Origin: Treponema pedis
GTDB lineage: Bacteria; Spirochaetota; Spirochaetia; Treponematales; Treponemataceae
Reading direction: 5' to 3'
DNA: 64,000 nucleotides
Assembly (NCBI RefSeq): GCF_017161325.1
Contig: NZ_CP045670.1
Location: 682,001-746,000, forward strand
Shown here piece by piece: positions 37,568 through 47,324 of the stretch. The notes below the pieces were generated by a model. It ran no database searches. It was not told where the DNA came from and was given only the letters and a program-made list of their open reading frames with translations. The translations under genes were made by a program, and so were the position numbers. Each line of letters begins with the position of its first letter. Positions within the stretch are counted from its first letter, which is position 1.

Positions 37568-37586
37568 AGTACTTTTAAAAAGTACT
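37568..37586. promoter_or_regulatory. Palindrome just downstream of the poly-G promoter
   Basis: AGTACTTTT and AAAAGTACT form perfect nine-base arms around one base, about 4-22 bases after the predicted transcription start: an operator or a 5' hairpin. Confidence 0.5.
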
Positions 37587-37596
37587 GATTTCTTCT

Positions 37597-37628
37597 ATTA
37601 TACCCCCCCCCCCCCCCCGCTTTGTCAA
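37597..37628 (-). promoter_or_regulatory. Promoter with a G16 spacer (candidate phase-variable promoter)
   Basis: On the minus strand TTGACA (37623-37628) and TATAAT (37597-37602) are both perfect consensus. The spacer is AAGC plus 16 G (C16 on the plus strand, 37603-37618), 20 bases in all against the optimum of 17. Slippage in the G run would move the boxes toward or away from the best spacing. It fires into the cassette array. Confidence 0.8.
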
Positions 37629-37705
37629 GAGGGCGCATTACAGTACGTTAAATCCGACCGAAAAAGAAATTGACTTAAGGAATTTATTTATATAATTAAA
37701 AAAAA

Positions 37706-37733
37706 CGGCTCGGTCGTATTTCAGACCGAGCCG
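37706..37733 (-). terminator. Rho-independent terminator of the 5'-nucleotidase gene
   Basis: CGGCTCGGTC and GACCGAGCCG form a perfect ten-pair stem with an eight-base loop, followed on the minus strand by a run of T. It separates the nucleotidase transcript from the poly-G promoter. Confidence 0.85.
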
Positions 37734-37775
37734 ACTGTTATTTTTATTTATTAAAATCGCTTACGTTTATCGATT

Positions 37776-39653
37776 TTACATTGGAGTTCTTCCGTCTGCC
37801 GATTTCGGAATTTTTATTTTACCCGATTTAATATCCGCAAGAATTTTTTCGCGGCCTTCAACATCGGTATCAAACCCCGTTATTTTCCAGTTGAAATTCG
37901 TTTTAGGCGTTATAGTTCCCTTTGTAACTTCTTGAACGTACTTTACGATTAAATCCCTTATGCGTCCCGAATCCTGCATTACTTTATAAGAATCGTAATA
38001 AACATCTTTTTCCGAAGCAAGATTTAATTTTTGAAGCGTTCCGAAGCGGTAATTGTTTACAGCCAATTTATAGCGTTTTTTCGGCTCAATATCTTTTCCG
38101 TTTAACTTTACATTTTTAATTCTATTTCCCGCTTCCTTGGAAATATCAATATCGTAAGTAACTCCCTCAAACATATCATAATTATAACTGCGCACTTCAG
38201 GATTAAACGAAATCGTTACATCACCTTTTTTTGAAGTGTTATAATATGAAGCCGACCATTCCATATATTTTAAAAGATTTTCACCGGTAATGTTTATACC
38301 CATCAGCGTATTGGAATATTTATAAATAAACGCAACATCTTTTTTCTTAAAATCACCTTTTTTCAAATTCATCTCGGAGCGGAAAGCTGCTGCGGAAGAG
38401 ATATCCGCCTTTGTGTAATACAGCTGCACATCGTTAATTAAATCTATAAGAGCCGTATCTTCCAATTGAATTGTAGGCATCGTAGTAACTTTTTCGTTAC
38501 CCGTAATATAATCTACACGGGAAATAAAATCATCAGTAACTTTTCCGATAATCAAATTGGCATCATTAACAGATTTATCGTGTACAAATTTAAATTCTTT
38601 TTCCATTTGTTTGTCGGCGACGATTTTTGCCGTTTCACGGTTTTCGGCTTTTACCGAAACTATTTTCCATTTACCGTCTTCTTTCTTTACTTTCACTTCG
38701 CCTACAGCCAATGCCCAGCCGTAACACCCTGGTTCTATAATCCAAGTTTTATCTCCGTTCATACCTTCAACTTCATTTGCATAGCGGGCATGTTCGTGTC
38801 CGCCGAAAATTAAATCAAACTCCGGGATTTGTTTTGCAATTTCTACAACACCGCTGTTCGAGCCGTGTTCTCCGTTACGGCCCAAGTGAAAAGCTCCGAT
38901 AAGCACATCGTATTTACCTTTCAGCTCGTTTACGGTTTTACGCGCAATATCAATCGGCTCTTCAAATTCCAATCCTTTAAAATGAGAAGGAGAGGAGGCT
39001 TCCCACATAGGTATATGCGGAGGCAATAAACCTACAACCGCAACGCGTACGCCTTCGACATTAAAAAGCTGATACGGTAAAACAAAATAACTTCCGTCTT
39101 TTTTATTTTTAATATTTGCACTTAATACAGCACCGTTAAAATTTCTAATATTGCGGGAAATAAATTCTTTTTCAAAATTGAATTCGTGGTTCCCGAGTAC
39201 CCAAACATCGAAGTTCATATAATTCATAGCTTGAACCATCGGGTGAGTTTCAAGGTCGTTAAACAACTCCGCACTGTTATCCTGAACGGTATCGCCTACA
39301 TCGATTAAAATCGCATTAGGATTTTCTTTGCGTAAAGCCTGTGCAAGTGTAAATATTTTTACAAACCCCGAGCCTTGCACTTCTTCACAAACGGCATATT
39401 CATAAGAATATAATCTTCCGTGAACATCTCCCGTTGCTCCGATTGTGATTGTTACATTTTCGGCACCGGCAGCACCTTTTTCAATAATCTTATGTGTAAG
39501 ATTAACTTGCTCCGACTGCTCTCCCATAGCCTTCGCTTCCCGTTTTGAGGAAAGCTCATTACTTTTTACGGCGGACTTTGTTTCAACGCAGGCAACCAGC
39601 GAAAAAACGAAAATCAATGCCGCAAATACATGTAAAAATTTCTTCTTCATCAT
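37776..39653 (-). CDS. 5'-nucleotidase / UDP-sugar hydrolase family lipoprotein
   Basis: 625 aa with a lipoprotein signal (VFSLVAC), so it is likely anchored in the periplasm or on the surface. The metallophosphoesterase domain has GDVHGR, DVGDTVQ, LGNHEFNF, and GGHEHA metal-binding motifs; the C-terminal 5'-nucleotidase domain (NTLMGINITGENLL, YNYDMFEGVTYDI) binds the nucleotide. It would release phosphate and nucleosides from external nucleotides. It is a single-gene unit ending in a strong terminator. Confidence 0.88.
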   Translation of the reverse strand: MMKKKFLHVFAALIFVFSLVACVETKSAVKSNELSSKREAKAMGEQSEQVNLTHKIIEKGAAGAENVTITIGATGDVHGRLYSYEYAVCEEVQGSGFVKIFTLAQALRKENPNAILIDVGDTVQDNSAELFNDLETHPMVQAMNYMNFDVWVLGNHEFNFEKEFISRNIRNFNGAVLSANIKNKKDGSYFVLPYQLFNVEGVRVAVVGLLPPHIPMWEASSPSHFKGLEFEEPIDIARKTVNELKGKYDVLIGAFHLGRNGEHGSNSGVVEIAKQIPEFDLIFGGHEHARYANEVEGMNGDKTWIIEPGCYGWALAVGEVKVKKEDGKWKIVSVKAENRETAKIVADKQMEKEFKFVHDKSVNDANLIIGKVTDDFISRVDYITGNEKVTTMPTIQLEDTALIDLINDVQLYYTKADISSAAAFRSEMNLKKGDFKKKDVAFIYKYSNTLMGINITGENLLKYMEWSASYYNTSKKGDVTISFNPEVRSYNYDMFEGVTYDIDISKEAGNRIKNVKLNGKDIEPKKRYKLAVNNYRFGTLQKLNLASEKDVYYDSYKVMQDSGRIRDLIVKYVQEVTKGTITPKTNFNWKITGFDTDVEGREKILADIKSGKIKIPKSADGRTPM

Positions 39654-39681
39654 TTTACATACTCCTTATAAAAATGATATT

Positions 39682-40803
39682 TTAATTCGACTCCTGTTTT
39701 AACACAAAAACCGAAATAATAGCCGTACAGGGAACGGCTGCAATAAGCCCTATACTCCCTGAAAGTCCGTGCATAATTTCTATTACAATGCGCGGTATAT
39801 TTATAAATTGTTTAAAACTCATTCCGTATCCCCAAATCATCATAACAAGAGGAAGAGAAGTTCCCGCAAACGCTAAAATAAGAGTATTGCTCATTGTTCC
39901 GGTAATATCTTTTCCTACATTAAGCCCGGCGGCAAACAATTGTTTTTTGGTAAGTTTAGGATTCGCAAAAAGAATTTCCTGCATAGAAGAGGTAATGGAC
40001 ATACTTACATCCATTACCGCCCCGAGCGAGGCGATTAAAATTGAAACGAATAAAAGCCCGTTAAGTTTAAGATTATAATCGGGTGCCAAATTTAAAAGCT
40101 GTTCGCCGCCTTCCATATTTACACCGGAAAGCTGCGCAGAATAAGAAACAATAACGGAAATAAGACCCGCAATCGTAATACCGCAAATTGTTCCGAAAAT
40201 TGCCGAATAAGTTTTACGAGTAAAACCGCTTATTAAAATAAAACTTACGATGGCCATAATCGACACAAGACAAATTGAAACGGGTACCGGAGGAAGTCCT
40301 GCAAAAAGAGCGGGAATCAAAACGGTAATTATTACCGTGCATGTAAACACCAATCCTAAAATGGATTTTGCACCCTGCTTTTTTCCTAAAAAAAGAAGAG
40401 AGGAAAAAAATAGCGCAAGCAAAACATAAATATGAATATCCCTCTTTCGGTTATAAAGCCATACGGAGGTTTTCCCGTTTTGTTCACGCAAAGTAAAAAC
40501 CGCCTTAAGCCCCTTATACCCCAGAGTGTTGTGAAGACTGCTCAAGGTATTATAAATTTCAAATTCTTTATCTTTATTGCTTCCTTCAAGAATTTTAATG
40601 CGAAGTTTTTGGGTTCCGCGGAATTTTCCGGCAATGACGGGGTCGGCAGTCAAATCCTCTTCCAATACGTCCAAAACGATTCCCGAAGCAAATTCTTGTG
40701 TAAAAGGCGAGGCAGGTCTAAAACCGTTTGAAATTTTAGGCATAAAAACACAGAGGAAAATCGTACACAACAATACCATACTTATAAATATTTTTTCACG
40801 CAT
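39682..40803 (-). CDS. YibE/F-family membrane protein
   Basis: 373 aa: a signal-anchor, an extracellular beta domain of about 120 residues (GIVLDVLEEDLTADPVIAGK, LRIKILEGSNKDKEFEIYN), then seven or eight transmembrane helices containing GAVMDVSMSI and the C-terminal GLSGSIGLIAAVP typical of YibE/F proteins. The function is unknown. It lies 28 bases before the nucleotidase gene on the same strand. Confidence 0.85.
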   Translation of the reverse strand: MREKIFISMVLLCTIFLCVFMPKISNGFRPASPFTQEFASGIVLDVLEEDLTADPVIAGKFRGTQKLRIKILEGSNKDKEFEIYNTLSSLHNTLGYKGLKAVFTLREQNGKTSVWLYNRKRDIHIYVLLALFFSSLLFLGKKQGAKSILGLVFTCTVIITVLIPALFAGLPPVPVSICLVSIMAIVSFILISGFTRKTYSAIFGTICGITIAGLISVIVSYSAQLSGVNMEGGEQLLNLAPDYNLKLNGLLFVSILIASLGAVMDVSMSITSSMQEILFANPKLTKKQLFAAGLNVGKDITGTMSNTLILAFAGTSLPLVMMIWGYGMSFKQFINIPRIVIEIMHGLSGSIGLIAAVPCTAIISVFVLKQESN

Positions 40804-40867
40804 ACTCTTTAAATATTATACCTTGAATTTAAAGAGCCTGTCAACATATTTTAAAATCCTAATTTAC

Positions 40868-40893
40868 TTGACAAATAATTAAATATGTAATAG
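40868..40893 (+). promoter_or_regulatory. Possible galK promoter
   Basis: TTGACA at 40868-40873 is followed by TAATAG at 14-base spacing, shorter than usual, some 40 bases before the TTG start. The -35 is convincing, the -10 is not. Confidence 0.4.
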
Positions 40894-40935
40894 CTTGTCC
40901 CTGCGTTAAAACCTGTTTTACGGGGAGGCTTTAAA

Positions 40936-42126
40936 TTGACGGACAAAAATTTATCTTTAAAAAAATTAAAAGAAGAATTTATTTTACAATACGGGGAATC
41001 CGAAAATGAAATTATAATTGCTGCGGCTCCCGCCCGTATAAATATAATAGGCGAACACATAGATTATAACGGAGGATTGGTGTTTCCTGCGGCGATAAAT
41101 TTATTTTTATTTATTGCATTACGTAAACGCTCCGATAGAAAAATAATTTATAAAACAAAACGGGAAAAAAAACTTTTTGAATTTTTCATAGATGACAATT
41201 TTAAATTTGAGTCTAAAAACAGTTTTGCAAATTACTTAAACGGAATGTTAAAATTTTTAAAAGACGAAGGTTTAAACATAACTTGCGGATTTGAAGTTTT
41301 AATATCAAGCGATATTCCTGCCGGTTCGGGACTTTCTTCATCTGCAGCATTGGAATCGGGTTTCGGCACGGCAGTATGCTCAATATTCAATTTTAAAATA
41401 GACGGAATTACTCTTGCAAAAATCGGGAAACGCGTAGAAAACGATTTTTTGGGATTAAAATCGGGAATAATGGACCAATTTGCAATTACAATGGGAAAAG
41501 AAAATAACGCAATATTGCTTAACACTTCTTCTCTTGAATATAAATATATTCCTCTTAATATTGAGCCTTATAAAATTGCCGTAATGAATTCCAATAAACC
41601 CCGAAAACTTACAGAATCGAAATACAATGAGCGCAAAGCCGAATGCGAAAAAGCTCTTGCATATTTGCAACAAAATAAGCAAATAAAATTTTTATGCGAA
41701 TTAAGTTTTAAAGATTATAAAGAAGCCGAACCGCAACTAAAAAATAATTGCAGCGAAGCAATTACAAAAAGAGTACGTCATTGCGTTACCGAAAGCGAAC
41801 GGGTTGCAAAAGCCGTCGAAGCCCTAAAACAAAATGATTTAAAATTATGCGGAAAACTTTTATGCGAATCTCATATTTCTCTAAAAGAAGATTATGAAGT
41901 TACCGGTAAAGAATTGGATTCTTTATTTTTTGCGGCAATTAAACAAGAAGGTTGCCTTGGTGCCAGAATGACGGGAGCGGGTTTTTCCGGCTGTGCGATT
42001 GCAATTGTACATAAAGACTGTTTTACACAATTCGCACAATCGGTGGGAAAAATATATAAAACTGAAACGGGTTTAACCGCTTCGTTTTTCCCGTGCAGTA
42101 TTGCAAACGGAGCGGTCGTACTATAA
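40936..42126 (+). CDS. galK: Galactokinase
   Basis: 396-aa GHMP kinase that phosphorylates galactose at C1 (Leloir pathway). PARINIIGEHIDYNGG is the galactokinase signature, SSDIPAGSGLSSSAALE the ATP-binding glycine loop, and ARMTGAGFSGCAIAI the third GHMP motif. The start is TTG at 40936, supported by GGGGAGG eight bases upstream. No other gal genes are adjacent; pgi follows after a separate promoter. Confidence 0.92.
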   Translation: MTDKNLSLKKLKEEFILQYGESENEIIIAAAPARINIIGEHIDYNGGLVFPAAINLFLFIALRKRSDRKIIYKTKREKKLFEFFIDDNFKFESKNSFANYLNGMLKFLKDEGLNITCGFEVLISSDIPAGSGLSSSAALESGFGTAVCSIFNFKIDGITLAKIGKRVENDFLGLKSGIMDQFAITMGKENNAILLNTSSLEYKYIPLNIEPYKIAVMNSNKPRKLTESKYNERKAECEKALAYLQQNKQIKFLCELSFKDYKEAEPQLKNNCSEAITKRVRHCVTESERVAKAVEALKQNDLKLCGKLLCESHISLKEDYEVTGKELDSLFFAAIKQEGCLGARMTGAGFSGCAIAIVHKDCFTQFAQSVGKIYKTETGLTASFFPCSIANGAVVL

Positions 42127-42167
42127 GGCTTGTATTCATGTATTCAACCCGTCTTACCGAAAACTGC

Positions 42168-42196
42168 TTGACATTCGGCTTTATCTTTTCTATTAT
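42168..42196 (+). promoter_or_regulatory. Promoter of the pgi-engB-hutD operon
   Basis: TTGACA (42168-42173) and TATTAT (42191-42196) are separated by exactly 17 bases, about 22 bases before the pgi start, with GAGG as ribosome binding site. Confidence 0.75.
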
Positions 42197-42217
42197 TTAT
42201 AAACTTGCGAGGTAATT

Positions 42218-43795
42218 ATGGAATGGAACAATCTTGATAAATGTAAATTTTTTAATGAATTAAAAAAAATAAAGCCGATAAATCTTCCTCAAGTGTTTAA
42301 AAGTGAAAATATTTCGGAACGGATTAAAAATTTTTCCGTATATGCCGGAGGCGGTTTAAATTTTAATTATTCCGCAAAACCCGTTAATGAAGAAATTTTA
42401 TCGGCACTCCAAAGCCTTGCCGATGAACAAAAGCTAATCGAAAAATATACGCTTTTACTTAACGGCGAATTCATAAACACCGGCGAAAACAGAATGGTGC
42501 TTCATCATTTAACGCGCGGGCAGCTCGGCAAAGATGTTATCTTTAGAGGGACAAATATGCGTTCTTTTTATTTAAATGAGCTTGAAAAAATTAAAAAATT
42601 TTCCGAAGAAGTGCATACGGGAAAGATTAAAACTGCAAGCGGAAAAAATTTTACCGATGTTGTACAAATCGGAATAGGAGGTTCCGATTTGGGACCCAGA
42701 GCAATGTACCTTGCATTAAAAAATTGGGCTTACGCAAAAAACCGTCAAAAACTGAAAGCTCATTTTATTTCCAACGTTGACCCGGACGACTGCGCCGAAG
42801 TTTTAAAAAACATAAACTTGGAAACTTCGCTTTTTATCTTAGTTTCAAAAAGCGGCACAACTCAAGAAACACTTTCAAATGAACGCTTCGTAAAATCGAT
42901 TTTGGAAAAAAACGGTCTTAACCCTTCAAAGCAAATGCTTGCCGTTACAAGTGAAACAAGTCCCCTTGCAAATAATCCAGATTACTTTTTTTCTTTTTAT
43001 ATGGACGATTTTATAGGCGGAAGATATTCTTCAACATCCGTGTGCGGTGCCGTTGTGCTGGCTCTTGCCTTCGGCATAAAAACCGTAGAAGAGTTTTTAA
43101 GCGGAGCGGCGGAAGCCGATAAACTTGCACTGGAACCCAATATAAAAAAAAATGCGGCTCTTTTGGACGCAATGCTGGGAATTTATGAGCGCAACGTTTT
43201 AAATTACTCTTCTACGGCTGTACTTCCTTACAGTCAAGCCCTTTCCCGCTTTCCCTCACACTTGCAGCAGTTGGATATGGAATCGAACGGTAAAACGGTA
43301 AACCGTTCAGGCGAGCCAGTAAAATACAAAACCGGACCTGTAATTTTCGGAGAACCGGGGACAAACGGACAGCATTCTTTTTATCAGCTTTTACATCAGG
43401 GAAGCGATATAATTCCTCTGCAATTTATAGGCTTTAAAACAGGACAATTAAACGAGGACATTAAAAGCGAAAATTCCACCAATCAACAAAAACTTATTGC
43501 AAATTTAATTGCTCAAATTATTGCCTTTACCGCAGGAAAAAGCGATGAAAATAAAAATAAAAATTTTGAAGGAGGCCGTCCTTCAAGTTTAATTTACGGG
43601 GAAACTCTTACACCTAAATCTTTAGGAGCTCTGCTTGCCCATTTTGAAAACAAGGTAATGTTTCAAGGTTTTGCATGGAATTTAAACAGCTTCGACCAAG
43701 AGGGTGTTCAATTGGGAAAGACCTTGGCAAAAAAAGTTCTTTCAGGTGATATGCCTCCTGCATTAAAAGCATTTTCGGAATTGTTATGCGGATAA
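42218..43795 (+). CDS. pgi: Glucose-6-phosphate isomerase
   Basis: 525 aa, interconverting glucose-6-phosphate and fructose-6-phosphate in the cytoplasm. FTDVVQIGIGGSDLGPRAMY and LFILVSKSGTTQETLSN are the sugar-phosphate binding SIS motifs; GEPGTNGQHSFYQLLHQG matches the PGI signature around the catalytic Glu and His, and QGVQLGK (as EGVQLGKTLAKKVL) ends the domain. It overlaps engB by ten bases. Confidence 0.93.
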   Translation: MEWNNLDKCKFFNELKKIKPINLPQVFKSENISERIKNFSVYAGGGLNFNYSAKPVNEEILSALQSLADEQKLIEKYTLLLNGEFINTGENRMVLHHLTRGQLGKDVIFRGTNMRSFYLNELEKIKKFSEEVHTGKIKTASGKNFTDVVQIGIGGSDLGPRAMYLALKNWAYAKNRQKLKAHFISNVDPDDCAEVLKNINLETSLFILVSKSGTTQETLSNERFVKSILEKNGLNPSKQMLAVTSETSPLANNPDYFFSFYMDDFIGGRYSSTSVCGAVVLALAFGIKTVEEFLSGAAEADKLALEPNIKKNAALLDAMLGIYERNVLNYSSTAVLPYSQALSRFPSHLQQLDMESNGKTVNRSGEPVKYKTGPVIFGEPGTNGQHSFYQLLHQGSDIIPLQFIGFKTGQLNEDIKSENSTNQQKLIANLIAQIIAFTAGKSDENKNKNFEGGRPSSLIYGETLTPKSLGALLAHFENKVMFQGFAWNLNSFDQEGVQLGKTLAKKVLSGDMPPALKAFSELLCG

Positions 43796-44421
43796 TAAAT
43801 GCCGAATTTATAAAGGGGGCCGTTAAAGCCGAACAGTTTCCCGATTTAGGAGTTCCCGAATTCGCTTTTTTTGGACGCTCCAATGCGGGAAAATCCAGTT
43901 TAATCAATATGCTCGTAAACAGAAAAAATCTCGTAAAAACCGGCTCGCGACCCGGAATGACCCGCGAAGTAAATTTCTTTTTGGTAAATAAACCGGCAGG
44001 AGCAAAAATAGGTACATTAAAGTGTAAAAAGGGAGCGGAAGTTTTCGGATTTACCGACTTACCCGGGTACGGTTACGCAAAAATTCCCGGCGGAAAAATA
44101 CAGGAAATCGATAAAATGCTTTATGAATATTGTACGAATCGCCCTCTTTTAAAAACAATATTCTTTTTAATGGATATACGCCGAGAGCCTACGGAAGTGG
44201 AGCTTAACAGTATACATTTTTTTTATGAGCTTAATATTGAAGTTGTAATCGTAGGAACAAAAGCGGATAAAATCGGAAAAAATGAACAAATAAACGTAAA
44301 AAAAACTTGGGCTAAATTTTTTAATTTTGACGAAAGTATAATATTATTTACCTCAACGTTAAAAAAAATCGGACGGGAAGAAATTTTAAATTTTGTACAA
44401 AAAAGGTGTATTGAAAAATGA
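43786..44421 (+). CDS. engB: Ribosome-assembly GTPase EngB/YsxC
   Basis: 211 aa with the full GTPase set: GRSNAGKSSL (G1), GMTREVNFF (G2), DLPGYGYAK (G3, with the family-specific YGYA), TKADK (G4) and TSTLKK (G5). EngB helps mature the large ribosomal subunit. Its ATG lies inside the end of pgi and its stop overlaps the next start (ATGA), so translation of the three genes is coupled. Confidence 0.92.
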   Translation: MRIINAEFIKGAVKAEQFPDLGVPEFAFFGRSNAGKSSLINMLVNRKNLVKTGSRPGMTREVNFFLVNKPAGAKIGTLKCKKGAEVFGFTDLPGYGYAKIPGGKIQEIDKMLYEYCTNRPLLKTIFFLMDIRREPTEVELNSIHFFYELNIEVVIVGTKADKIGKNEQINVKKTWAKFFNFDESIILFTSTLKKIGREEILNFVQKRCIEK

Positions 44422-45035
44422 AAATAACAAAACTGACGGAACAGGATTTTACTACAAGTACTTGGCAGGGCGGAACTACAACTCAGCTTTTTATTTATCC
44501 CCCCGGAGCAAATTACTCTAAAAGAGATTTTTTATTCCGTTTAAGCTCCGCAACCGTAGACACGGAAAAATCGGAATTTACCGTATTACCCGGAATTCAA
44601 AGATTTATCGCTCCGCTTACCGGAAATTTAAAAATAAGCCACGATGAAAAATATTTTACAAAATTAAAACCTTACGAAATTTACGGATTTGACGGCGGAG
44701 CAAAAACAATAAGTATGGGTAAGGTTCGCGACTTTAATGTTATGGTACAGGAAAATGCCGAAGCAAGCGTAAAAAACTTTTTTTTAAATTCACATTCAAG
44801 TTTAAAATTCGGAATTTTCAAAAACGAAATAGGTTGGCTGTTTTCATATAACAATTCCTGTAATCTTAATATGGGCACAAAAAATAATACCTCAATAAAT
44901 CTTAATTTGGATAAAATGACGCTCATTATTTTTGAATACGAAGATATTTCCGCTTCGGAAGAAAAAGAAGAGATTTTTATTTCGGCCGACGGTAATGCAA
45001 ATTTATTCTATGGAAAAATTTTAAAAATTCAATAA
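44418..45035 (+). CDS. HutD/Ves-family protein
   Basis: 205-aa cupin-like protein. TWQGGTTTQLFIYPPG and RDFLFRLSSATV, then FTVLPGIQRFIAPLTG, are the HutD/Ves family pattern. HutD is linked to histidine use in other bacteria, but no hut genes are near, so the role here is open. Confidence 0.8.
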   Translation: MKITKLTEQDFTTSTWQGGTTTQLFIYPPGANYSKRDFLFRLSSATVDTEKSEFTVLPGIQRFIAPLTGNLKISHDEKYFTKLKPYEIYGFDGGAKTISMGKVRDFNVMVQENAEASVKNFFLNSHSSLKFGIFKNEIGWLFSYNNSCNLNMGTKNNTSINLNLDKMTLIIFEYEDISASEEKEEIFISADGNANLFYGKILKIQ

Positions 45036-45129
45036 ATTTGCAACTTTACTTTATACCTTATTGTCTATAAATTATAAGAAGTTTTTAAAAAGAGTTTTTA
45101 ACTCTTATTTTTGATTTTATGGAGATTTT

Positions 45130-46863
45130 ATGCAAACCATTAACGAACTCGGAGAATACACTTTTCAAGCCTTGCTTAAAAACAGTGTAAAAAACTTTGG
45201 AGAACGCCCCGCCCTTTCTTTTGTATCGGGAACACCGATGACATATACAGAATTAAACGAAAATATAAATTCCGTAAAAATACTATTGCACTCGCTCGGC
45301 GTAAAACCTTCGGATAAGGTTGCGATTTTCAGCCCCAGTATGCCTAATTGGGCTGTTGCATATCTGGCGGTTGTTACTATGGGAGCTATAGCCGTTCCCC
45401 TATTACCCGATTTTAACGAAACCGAAACGGAGTCTTGTATATCCCATTCCGGAGCAAAAACCGTAATCGTTTTTGAAAAACTTATATCCAAAATCGAAAA
45501 CATCGCCTCTTTGGAAACTATAATAGATATCTCCGATTTTTCCGTAAAAAAAGGAGAAAAGAGCGTAAATACCGAACTTGAAGAATTTAAATGCAATGAA
45601 GAAGATACCGCTTCGATAATATACACTTCAGGCACTACAGGGCGCTCCAAGGGAGTTATTCTTACAAATAAAAATTTGGTATTTACCGCAATTGCTGGAC
45701 AGCACTGCCAGCGTATAAATAAATACGATGTCGCTCTTTCCATGCTGCCTATGTCCCATGTTTACGAATTTACAATAGGCTTTGTTATGTTTATTTTAAA
45801 CGGAGCATGCGTATTTTATTTGGAAGGACCGCCTACCCCGCGAATTCTTTTACCTGCATTACAAAAAATTCGGCCGAATTTTATGCTGACCGTTCCGATT
45901 GTAATAGAAAAAATTTACAAACAGAAAATTTTACCCGTTTTTAATTCGGGCGCATTTATAAAAAAACTTTACGCTACAAAATTGGGAAGAAAATTTTTAT
46001 GCCGTCAGGCAGGAAAAAAACTGAAAAAAACTTTCGGCGGAAGGATTAAATTTTTCGGACTCGGCGGTTCAAAAACGGACCCGATAGTGGAGCAATTTAT
46101 GAAAGACGCGAAATTCCCCTATGCAATAGGTTACGGGCTTACCGAAACCTCCCCCCTTGTAGCCTACTCCGGTGTAAATAAAACAATCCCAGGTACTATA
46201 GGAATCCCCGTCCCCGGTGTAAACATAAAAATAGGAGACCCCAATCCGGAAACCGGAGTGGGAGAACTTTGGGTAAAAGGTCCTAATGTAATGAAAGGCT
46301 ACTATAATGCCCCTGACCTTACTAAGGCGGCCTTTACCGAAGACGGCTGGTTTAAAACCGGAGATTTGTGTTGCATGGATTCCAAAGGGATTATAACTTT
46401 AAAAGGCAGATGTAAAAATATGATTTTAGGTGCTGCGGGAGAAAATATTTACCCTGAAGATATTGAATTTCTTTTAAACCAGCACCCTCTGGTTTCGGAA
46501 TCTCTGGTAGTTGAAGGTGAAAACACGTCTCTTGTAGCTTATGTGCAATTAAACGAAGAAAAGCTGAAAGAAGCCGAACAAGCGGATTCGCCAAAGTCGG
46601 ATTCGGGGAATTCGGTGTTACGCTCTAATTTAACCGAAATTCAGGAAGCCATAGGCGGTGCCGTTTCCGAAATTTCCAATGCACTGCTTTATAAACGTGA
46701 AGAAATGTTAAACGAAATAAAATTTTTCGTAAATTCCAAAGTAAATAAATTTTCCAAAATAGATAAAATTGAAATCGTGGAAAGTTTTGAAAAAACGGCG
46801 AGCCAAAAAATAAAGAGGTATTTATATTCGCTGGGAAACAAAACCGCACAAACTTCAAGTTAA
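45130..46863 (+). CDS. Long-chain acyl-CoA synthetase (AMP-forming)
   Basis: 577 aa of the ANL superfamily. IIYTSGTTGRSKGVILT is the ATP-binding P-loop, GYGLTETSPLVAYS the adenylate-forming core and GWFKTGDLCCMDSKGIITLKGR the hinge; the usual C-terminal lysine falls in the last 30 residues. It activates fatty acids to acyl-CoA, fitting the organism's dependence on host lipids. A GGAG lies eight bases before the ATG. Confidence 0.88.
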   Translation: MQTINELGEYTFQALLKNSVKNFGERPALSFVSGTPMTYTELNENINSVKILLHSLGVKPSDKVAIFSPSMPNWAVAYLAVVTMGAIAVPLLPDFNETETESCISHSGAKTVIVFEKLISKIENIASLETIIDISDFSVKKGEKSVNTELEEFKCNEEDTASIIYTSGTTGRSKGVILTNKNLVFTAIAGQHCQRINKYDVALSMLPMSHVYEFTIGFVMFILNGACVFYLEGPPTPRILLPALQKIRPNFMLTVPIVIEKIYKQKILPVFNSGAFIKKLYATKLGRKFLCRQAGKKLKKTFGGRIKFFGLGGSKTDPIVEQFMKDAKFPYAIGYGLTETSPLVAYSGVNKTIPGTIGIPVPGVNIKIGDPNPETGVGELWVKGPNVMKGYYNAPDLTKAAFTEDGWFKTGDLCCMDSKGIITLKGRCKNMILGAAGENIYPEDIEFLLNQHPLVSESLVVEGENTSLVAYVQLNEEKLKEAEQADSPKSDSGNSVLRSNLTEIQEAIGGAVSEISNALLYKREEMLNEIKFFVNSKVNKFSKIDKIEIVESFEKTASQKIKRYLYSLGNKTAQTSS

Positions 46864-46882
46864 ATATAAATTCTTAAACTTT

Positions 46883-46918
46883 AAACGGCGGCTATTCTTT
46901 TTTACCGAATAGCCGTTT
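46883..46918. terminator. Bidirectional terminator between convergent genes
   Basis: AAACGGC.GCTATTC and GAATAGCCGTTT form a stem with a T6 loop; A and T runs follow on both sides. It overlaps the last codons of the ParB-domain gene. Confidence 0.7.
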
Positions 46919-47284
46919 AAAAAAGTTTTTTATCGCATTCCATATTCTGATAAAAATATTAGGCTGCCGTATTCTGTTTAAGCGGGTAAAGGCATTTAAA
47001 AGCTCTTCATCGGTAAATTGATGTCTTTGAATATTCTCTTCTATTTCCATTTCAAGGGCTGCCGCTTCATTTTCCGCCGAAACGACATTTGCCGTTATGG
47101 TTTTCCACCCTAAAAGTTTTGCAGCCTCAAGACGCCTCTGTCCCGCAATCAGAACGTTATGCTCATCTATAGTAATAGGTGTTAAAAGTCCAAGCCTCTT
47201 TATGCTTTCCGCCAATTCAGGAATTTCTAAAAGTTCCTTCCTCGCACGCTTTTTTATTTTAATACCTTCTATTTCAACTTGCAT
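46892..47284 (-). CDS. ParB/Srx-domain protein with a basic amphipathic tail
   Basis: 130 aa. The ParB N-terminal fold is clear: SIKRLGLLTPITIDEHN and VLIAGQRRLEAAKLLGW (the GxRR CTP-binding patch), then EMEIEENIQRHQFTDEE. The HTH and dimer domains of true ParB are missing; instead the protein ends in IWNAIKNFFKRLFGKK, an amphipathic basic helix that might touch membrane or nucleic acid. It is not in a parAB locus, so a role in segregation is unlikely. Confidence 0.75.
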   Translation of the reverse strand: MQVEIEGIKIKKRARKELLEIPELAESIKRLGLLTPITIDEHNVLIAGQRRLEAAKLLGWKTITANVVSAENEAAALEMEIEENIQRHQFTDEELLNAFTRLNRIRQPNIFIRIWNAIKNFFKRLFGKKE

Positions 47285-47324
47285 AACGTCCCTCCTATTT
47301 GTATTTACACGGTTCTATGTAAGC

